Source of the DNA: Pirellulales bacterium
GTDB lineage: Bacteria; Planctomycetota; Planctomycetia; Pirellulales; Thermoguttaceae
DNA length: 10,727 nt
NCBI GenBank assembly: GCA_030605745.1
Contig: JAUWHT010000171.1
Coordinates: 1-10,727, forward strand
Reading direction: 5' to 3'
The notes under the pieces are model-generated. The model made no database searches. It was not told the origin of the DNA and was given only the letters and a program-made list of their open reading frames with translations. Shown one piece after another: positions 7,212-10,727 of this stretch. Position numbers and translations under genes: made by a program. The number at the start of each line of letters is the position of its first letter. Positions within the stretch are counted from its first letter, which is position 1.

Positions 7212-7286
7212 GTGGCACACCCAGAACGTAGTGATGGGTGTGTTCCGCGTATACCACGCCCTTCGCTGCGCTCAGGGACGTGCCAC
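7212..7286. repeat. 75-base intergenic palindromic repeat (MITE/REP-like)
   Basis: The stretch is bounded by the inverted heptamers GTGGCAC (7212-7218) and GTGCCAC (7280-7286). Inside are a perfect 8-base hairpin, CACACCCA (7216-7223) with TGGGTGTG (7235-7242), and the partly palindromic CCCTTCGCTGCGCTCAGGG (7258-7276), a type of palindrome scattered between genes in many bacterial genomes. It lies between the MenC-like stop (7300) and the pyrB promoter region. It may be a non-coding mobile or REP-like repeat and might act as a terminator for the upstream gene, though no T tract follows. Confidence 0.45.
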
Positions 7287-7299
7287 CCATTACACCGTG

Positions 7300-8418
7300 C
7301 TAAACGATCTTCGCCCGGCCGAGGCAATACTTCTCCAGTAGTTCCATGTTCGGATCGGTCCCGATGCCCGGCTCCGGCCAGAGCTTGATCCGCATGGTTC
7401 CGTCGGCCTGGTCGCGGGCAGGCAGCAGCGGCTCGGCCAGGTCCTGCTGGAGGACCTGATCGGAGGGGAAGAAATCGGCCGGATAGGTGCAGTTGGCCTT
7501 GGCAGCCAGTGCCAGACCGATTCGTGCGCCGATCGCGCTTTGCGGCATCGCTCCAACGAAGCACGGGACGCTGGCTTCGCTACAAGCGTCGTGGATTGCC
7601 ACCGCCGGTGTGAGCCCTCCTATCCTGCCCGGCTCGAGGTTCATGTACCGACAACTGTGCAGCTCCAGCGCCATCTCGGCCTGGGCTAGAGTTGTGACGC
7701 CCTCGTCCAGGCAGATCGGCGTCCTGACCGATTCCTGCACCATGGCATGACCGACCAGGTCGTCGGCGGCAAGCGGTTGCTCGATCATTGCCAGGCTGAA
7801 GTCGTCCAGGCGGCAAAGCATTTCCATGTGTTGCAAGCCCAACGCCCCTTCGCAATCGACGTGGAACGTTTCGGTAGGAAACTCCTTGCGGACCGCGTCG
7901 ATCATGGCGATGTCCCAGCCGGGCCGGAACATCAGCTTCACCCGGGCGAAGCCGGCTTGAACCGCCCGGCCGATCGCCGAGAACAGGTCTTCGATCGATT
8001 CCATCCGGTCGAACGTCGGGCCGACTTCGACCGCTTCGCGCTGACCGTCAAGCAGTTGGTGCAACGGCCGGCCTTGCCGCCGCGCTTCCAGGTCCCACCA
8101 GGCCGTATCGAGCGCAGCCTTGGCAAAGCAGTTGCCGCGGAACGCTTCCAGGCGCTGTCCAAGCGCTTCGCCCGAATCGACCACGGTCCCGGCCACCAGC
8201 GGCGCCAGCCAATCTCGCAGGCAACCGAACACACCACCGGCCCATTCCGCAGAAGCCAGCGGCGCGTTGCCGGGGCTGACCTCGCCCCAACCGGCCGCAT
8301 CGCCGCTTTGCATCCGCACCAGGACCGTCTCAAGCGAGTCAACCCGCCGGCCAGCCGTTTCGCGTGGCTTCTTTAGTGGCAGGGCAACGTAGAACAGTTC
8401 AATAGAGTCGATTTGCAT
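7300..8418 (-). CDS. MenC-like enolase-superfamily protein (o-succinylbenzoate synthase/NAAAR family) lacking both catalytic lysines
   Basis: The 372-residue protein has the two-domain plan of the MLE/OSBS group: an N-terminal capping domain (about 1-120, with GWGEVSP at 43-49) and a C-terminal barrel. The metal ligands are all present: D188 (FHVDCEG), E213 (MIEQPL) and D238 (CLDEG). RTPICLDE, NLEPGRIGG and YPADFFPSD align with the OSBS/N-acylamino-acid racemase family. However, the family's second KxK lysine is a methionine (K161-L-M163), and the lysine of NIKPGRVGG is glutamate (E262 in NLEPGRIGG). These two lysines are the acid/base pair for OSBS and racemase chemistry, so ordinary MenC activity is doubtful. 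The DNA was read directly and both codons are unambiguous. The gene follows a trpE-tail fragment and heptamer repeats; no Shine-Dalgarno is seen. It may be a divergent enzyme with a new reaction, or a pseudoenzyme. Confidence 0.85.
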   Translation of the reverse strand: MQIDSIELFYVALPLKKPRETAGRRVDSLETVLVRMQSGDAAGWGEVSPGNAPLASAEWAGGVFGCLRDWLAPLVAGTVVDSGEALGQRLEAFRGNCFAKAALDTAWWDLEARRQGRPLHQLLDGQREAVEVGPTFDRMESIEDLFSAIGRAVQAGFARVKLMFRPGWDIAMIDAVRKEFPTETFHVDCEGALGLQHMEMLCRLDDFSLAMIEQPLAADDLVGHAMVQESVRTPICLDEGVTTLAQAEMALELHSCRYMNLEPGRIGGLTPAVAIHDACSEASVPCFVGAMPQSAIGARIGLALAAKANCTYPADFFPSDQVLQQDLAEPLLPARDQADGTMRIKLWPEPGIGTDPNMELLEKYCLGRAKIV

Positions 8419-8423
8419 GGTTG

Positions 8424-8493
8424 GGTGAGGGGTTAGGAATTAGGGATTGGGGACTAGAGTACTGAGTACTCGGTACTCGGTGCCGAGTGCTCG
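8424..8493. repeat. Array of about ten degenerate heptamers upstream of the MenC-like gene
   Basis: On the plus strand the units are GGGTGAG (8424), GGTTAGG (8431), AATTAGG (8438), GATTGGG (8445), GACTAGA (8452), GTACTGA (8459), GTACTCG (8466), GTACTCG (8473), GTGCCGA (8480) and GTGCTCG (8487-8493). The array starts directly at the stop codon of the trpE-tail fragment (8494-8496) and ends five bases before the MenC-like ATG, so it fills the gap. The units belong to two or three related heptamer types. Confidence 0.65.
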
Positions 8494-8592
8494 CTATTGG
8501 CCACCATCCTGCACGCCTTGTTCGGCGATCTCAATCACCTTGAGCAGTCCTTGGGCTTTGCTGAGCGTTTCGTTCCATTCATTCCTCGCGAC
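8494..8592 (-). pseudogene. Detached 3' end of a trpE gene (second copy)
   Basis: The minus-strand frame reading RNEWNETLSKAQGLLKVIEI and ending EQGVQDGGQ with TAG at 8494-8496 matches the C-terminus of the trpE gene to the right (RNEWNETLNKAHGLLKAIEL). Over 23 aligned codons (8521-8589 against 10061-10129) I count 58 of 69 identical bases, so the copies are related but not recent duplicates. The homology begins near 8592, exactly where the nuclease gene is finishing in another frame; the nuclease stop codon lies inside this fragment. It has no start of its own. It is best read as the original (or a donor's) trpE tail cut off by insertion of the nuclease islet. Confidence 0.75.
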
Positions 8593-9814
8593 CAAGAATA
8601 GTGTCGAGCTTGGTGATGTCAGAATAGTGAAGCAATAGAACATTCGTCGAATACGCAAGCTCTTGAGCACTATTTGTATAGGGGCTATTACTGATGACAG
8701 CGGCGTGGTCAGTGCGAAAATGCTTACTCCCTGCGAATACTTCTTGTACTGCAGCATTGCCGATAGGGTGAGCAGCCCGTTTACACTGGATGGCTATTGA
8801 AATGGCGTTCTTTCGGGCGAGTATATCAACCCCTTGGTCACCCGATGCCTTTGTTGACCTGACTTCCCAGCCGGCATCGTGAAGTCGTTTCATACAGAAG
8901 TCCTCAAACTCGATACCACTCATTGCCTCAACTTTGTCCTCGCTGTCCGCGAGAGATGCAGACTTATCTGCAATAAGCAGTTCGATTTGGTGGTCGATGT
9001 ACGAAAGACCTCTGGAGGAGCGCTGCCATTCAATAACGAAACCTGCTTCTCTTGTCTGTAGACGGGGCCAAACGACATCCTCAGCGAACTTTTCAAGATG
9101 CTTCATCCAGCGCTTGACCGAAATTGCCCCATATTCGTCTGGCCGAAGAAGCTGAAAACGTTTGAGCGCAAGGGTGTCAAGGTGCTCCTTAACACAGCCC
9201 ATAAAAATGTCTTCAAGCCGGTAAGCATCCTCGCGATTTTGGTCCTCGCGGGTGCATTGGTAAGAAACCACAGCAAGTATGAGGAATACAGGGAGTACTA
9301 TAAACAAACCGAAAATTATGCCCAACAAAGGCTCGATAATGAATATCACTATGTTCAAAACCGCAAAGAGGATCATTCCGAGGGCGGGGAGAGCCCCGTT
9401 GGCCGGTGCAGAATGGGCCGCCGGCGTGTTCGCTTGCATGTTGAACCCGCAGTTCCGGCATTTCATGCCGGCACCCAAAGGGGATGCCCGGAAGCTTTGA
9501 GTTTCGTGGCATCGAGGGCATTCTGAGTGAAATTGCGGCGGAAGGAGCATGTTGAACCCGCAGTTCCGGCATTTCATGTCGGCACCCAAAGAGGATGCCC
9601 GGAAGTTTTGAGTTTCGTGGCATCGGGGGCATTCTAGCTGATAGGTGAACATCCCAATTGGGGTTGCTTCCACTTTGATCGGGGTAGCATCGGGGTCGGA
9701 TGCTTCAGGAACTACAACTATTCCTCCACACATTGGGCAAGTCTGTTGACCCCCAATTTGATCGGGCCTGGCTATCATCGAAGTACCGCAGGCATCGCAA
9801 CGAAAGGTAATCAT
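8579..9814 (-). CDS. Zinc-ribbon, membrane-anchored Mrr-type restriction endonuclease-like protein
   Basis: The 411-residue protein has, in order: a zinc ribbon with C6, C9, C26, C29; two nearly identical ribbons, ECPRCHETQ...KCRNCGFNM, with C62, C65, C82, C85 and C99, C102, C119, C122; two hydrophobic segments (about 142-159 and 162-184) forming a membrane hairpin; a helical linker; and a C-terminal Mrr_cat nuclease domain from about 298. The nuclease domain shows GIEFEDFC (300-307), GDQGVDI with D330, and IAIQCKR with Q343 and K345, the D...QxK core of PD-(D/E)xK enzymes. Mrr-type enzymes cut foreign or modified DNA; the ribbons and membrane anchor suggest sensing DNA or a partner at the membrane (inference). 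The last residues (GREE) and stop are read from the trpE-tail fragment. There is no methyltransferase nearby. The gene looks acquired. Its substrate is unknown. Confidence 0.85.
   Translation of the reverse strand: MITFRCDACGTSMIARPDQIGGQQTCPMCGGIVVVPEASDPDATPIKVEATPIGMFTYQLECPRCHETQNFRASSLGADMKCRNCGFNMLLPPQFHSECPRCHETQSFRASPLGAGMKCRNCGFNMQANTPAAHSAPANGALPALGMILFAVLNIVIFIIEPLLGIIFGLFIVLPVFLILAVVSYQCTREDQNREDAYRLEDIFMGCVKEHLDTLALKRFQLLRPDEYGAISVKRWMKHLEKFAEDVVWPRLQTREAGFVIEWQRSSRGLSYIDHQIELLIADKSASLADSEDKVEAMSGIEFEDFCMKRLHDAGWEVRSTKASGDQGVDILARKNAISIAIQCKRAAHPIGNAAVQEVFAGSKHFRTDHAAVISNSPYTNSAQELAYSTNVLLLHYSDITKLDTILGREE
9436..9635. repeat. Internal duplication of a zinc-ribbon module
   Basis: An 89-base segment at 9436-9524 recurs at 9547-9635, 111 bases away, with four mismatches. 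The 111-base period equals 37 codons, so the reading frame is kept and one four-cysteine ribbon is doubled. The few differences indicate a fairly recent duplication. Confidence 0.9.
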
Positions 9815-9828
9815 GGGTTTGCACCAGT

Positions 9829-9853
9829 CGTTAGGTTATGCTTTAGCCTAACG
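9829..9853. promoter_or_regulatory. Inverted repeat just upstream of the nuclease gene
   Basis: CGTTAGG (9829-9835) faces CCTAACG (9847-9853), extendable to ten pairs with one wobble. It lies 15 bases before the nuclease ATG in the transcribed leader. It could be an operator or a leader hairpin limiting translation; no T tract follows. An AT-rich segment containing TATATTATTTT (minus strand, about 9889-9875) just upstream could include the -10 element. Confidence 0.3.
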
Positions 9854-9896
9854 CTGCTCCTAGGCAACTCGCAGAAAATAATATACCGGGTCAACG

Positions 9897-10004
9897 TGAA
9901 TATCGAATATCGAACAAGGAATGTCGAAGGATGAAATCAAACAGAAGGCGAAACAGCGACGGCACTTCGTACTTCGACATTCCTTGTTCGATATTCGATA
10001 TTCA
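9897..10004. repeat. Long perfect hairpin (33-base arms, 42-base loop)
   Basis: The arms at 9897-9929 and 9972-10004 are perfect reverse complements of 33 bases, starting with the iterated GAATATCGAATATCGAAC and ending AATGTCGAAG. The loop spans 9930-9971. The hairpin lies 44 bases after the trpE stop and about 80 bases before the nuclease start. It has no T tract, so it is not a standard terminator, though a stem this long would still impede transcription. The plan (long identical inverted arms, short non-coding centre) fits a MITE-like or REP-type mobile repeat. Confidence 0.8.
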
Positions 10005-10048
10005 TTGTCACGAGTAAATCGCTGGTATACTAATTCTTGTGAGTTGCC

Positions 10049-10727
10049 CTATACCCGCGCTTCGGTCAACTCAATGGCCTTGAGCAATCCGTGGGCCTTG
10101 TTGAGCGTTTCGTTCCATTCGTTCCTCGGCACGCTGTCGGCGACGATGCCGGCGCCGGCTTGGACGTAGGCTGTGCTGTCTTGGACTACGATGGTCCGCA
10201 GTGCGATGCAGGTATCCATGTTGCCGTTGAAGTCGAAGTAGCCGACTGCCCCGGCGTAGGGCCCGCGGCGGTGCGGCTCGATCTGGTCGATGATTTCCAT
10301 GGCGCGGACCTTCGGTGCACCGGAGACGGTTCCGGCGGGCAGGCAGGCTTGCAAGGCATCGAACGCGGTGTTGCCTGCCGAGAGCCGGCCGTTGACGTTG
10401 CTGGTGATGTGCATCACGTGGCTGTAACGCTCGATGGTCATCAGGTCGGTCAACTTCACCGAACGGTACTGGCACACTCGGCCCACGTCGTTGCGGCCCA
10501 GGTCGACCAGCATCACGTGCTCGGCCCGCTCCTTGGGATCGGCCAGCAACTCTTCGGCCAGCCGCCGGTCTTCTTCCTCGGTCTCTCCACGGGGGCGGGT
10601 GCCGGCCAGCGGGCGGACCGTAAGCACCCCGTCGACCACCCGGGCCATTACCTCCGGCGAGCTGCCTACCAGCGTGACGCTGGGCGTGCGGACGTAGAAC
10701 ATAAACGGGCTCGGGTTGACCACCCGC
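10049..10727 (-). CDS. trpE: Anthranilate synthase component I, C-terminal part (partial at right edge)
   Basis: About 225 C-terminal residues of TrpE, which makes anthranilate from chorismate with ammonia from TrpG, the first step of tryptophan synthesis. The chorismate-binding domain is complete here: SSPEVM, PLAGTRPRG, HVMLVDLGRNDVGRV, ERYSHVMHI, PAGTVSGAPKVRAMEIIDQI and RRGPYAGAVGYFDFNGNMDT. These residues favour TrpE over PabB or isochorismate synthase. The N-terminal feedback domain lies outside the window. The stop is at 10049-10051 (...KAIELTEARV). The gene is followed by a long hairpin and then an inserted nuclease gene. A second, diverged copy of its last 25 or so codons lies beyond the nuclease gene, suggesting this 3' end may have been replaced during the insertion. 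Confidence 0.95.
   Translation of the reverse strand, partial: RVVNPSPFMFYVRTPSVTLVGSSPEVMARVVDGVLTVRPLAGTRPRGETEEEDRRLAEELLADPKERAEHVMLVDLGRNDVGRVCQYRSVKLTDLMTIERYSHVMHITSNVNGRLSAGNTAFDALQACLPAGTVSGAPKVRAMEIIDQIEPHRRGPYAGAVGYFDFNGNMDTCIALRTIVVQDSTAYVQAGAGIVADSVPRNEWNETLNKAHGLLKAIELTEARV

Noticed and set aside
7119..7220. Longer pyrB starting at 7220
   Set aside because: It would add 34 residues not seen in the family and run through the intergenic repeat and candidate promoter; 7118 has a ribosome binding site and gives normal length.
9098..9526. Plus-strand frame opposite the nuclease gene
   Set aside because: No motif, and the minus strand in the same place encodes zinc ribbons and membrane segments with matching cysteine spacing.
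9897..10004. Intrinsic terminator of trpE
   Set aside because: The stem is far longer than usual and no T tract follows on the transcribed strand.

Overview
The window most likely comes from the chromosome of a planctomycete-like bacterium. This is an inference from the look of the proteins and from the intergenic repeats (decaying 7-base tandem repeats, long hairpins, the CTGAGCG-type palindrome). No rRNA or other taxonomic marker is present. Most genes lie on the minus strand.

Left part (1-2200, minus strand): a decayed stretch of tail genes from a prophage. It holds a clipped tail-fibre-type protein, a LamG-like (concanavalin-fold) segment fused to the middle of a tail-tip or hub protein, and the C-terminal part of that hub protein in another frame after a homopolymer loss. 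From 2200 to 2650 there is no convincing gene. This stretch has a 15-base direct repeat, two dyads and, at 2609-2647, exactly the 5' half of a tRNA-Asp. Together these look like the edge of an integrated element.

Plus-strand pair (2865-4000): a 44-residue single-span membrane protein, then a membrane-anchored GGDEF diguanylate cyclase. The cyclase gene overlaps pyrC tail to tail by 14 bases.

Pyrimidine operon (7118 down to 3987, minus strand): pyrB (aspartate carbamoyltransferase), then a fused nucleotidyltransferase-HEPN protein coupled to pyrB by an ATGA overlap, then pyrC (dihydroorotase). Five heptamer repeats fill the short gap before pyrC. PyrB and PyrC catalyse consecutive steps of UMP synthesis; an MNT-HEPN protein between them is unexpected.

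Men/Trp region (10727 down to 7300, minus strand): the 3' part of trpE (cut by the right edge), then an islet with a 33-base hairpin and a gene for a zinc-ribbon, membrane-anchored Mrr-type nuclease, then a second, diverged copy of the trpE 3' end, then heptamer repeats, then a MenC-like enolase-superfamily protein. The repeated trpE tail suggests the nuclease islet entered at the 3' end of trpE. The MenC-like protein keeps its three metal ligands but has Met and Glu where the family has its two catalytic lysines.

The strongest leads are the lysine-less MenC-like enzyme, the nuclease islet bracketed by two trpE tails, the MNT-HEPN gene inside the pyr operon, and the heptamer repeats that fill stop-to-start gaps exactly.
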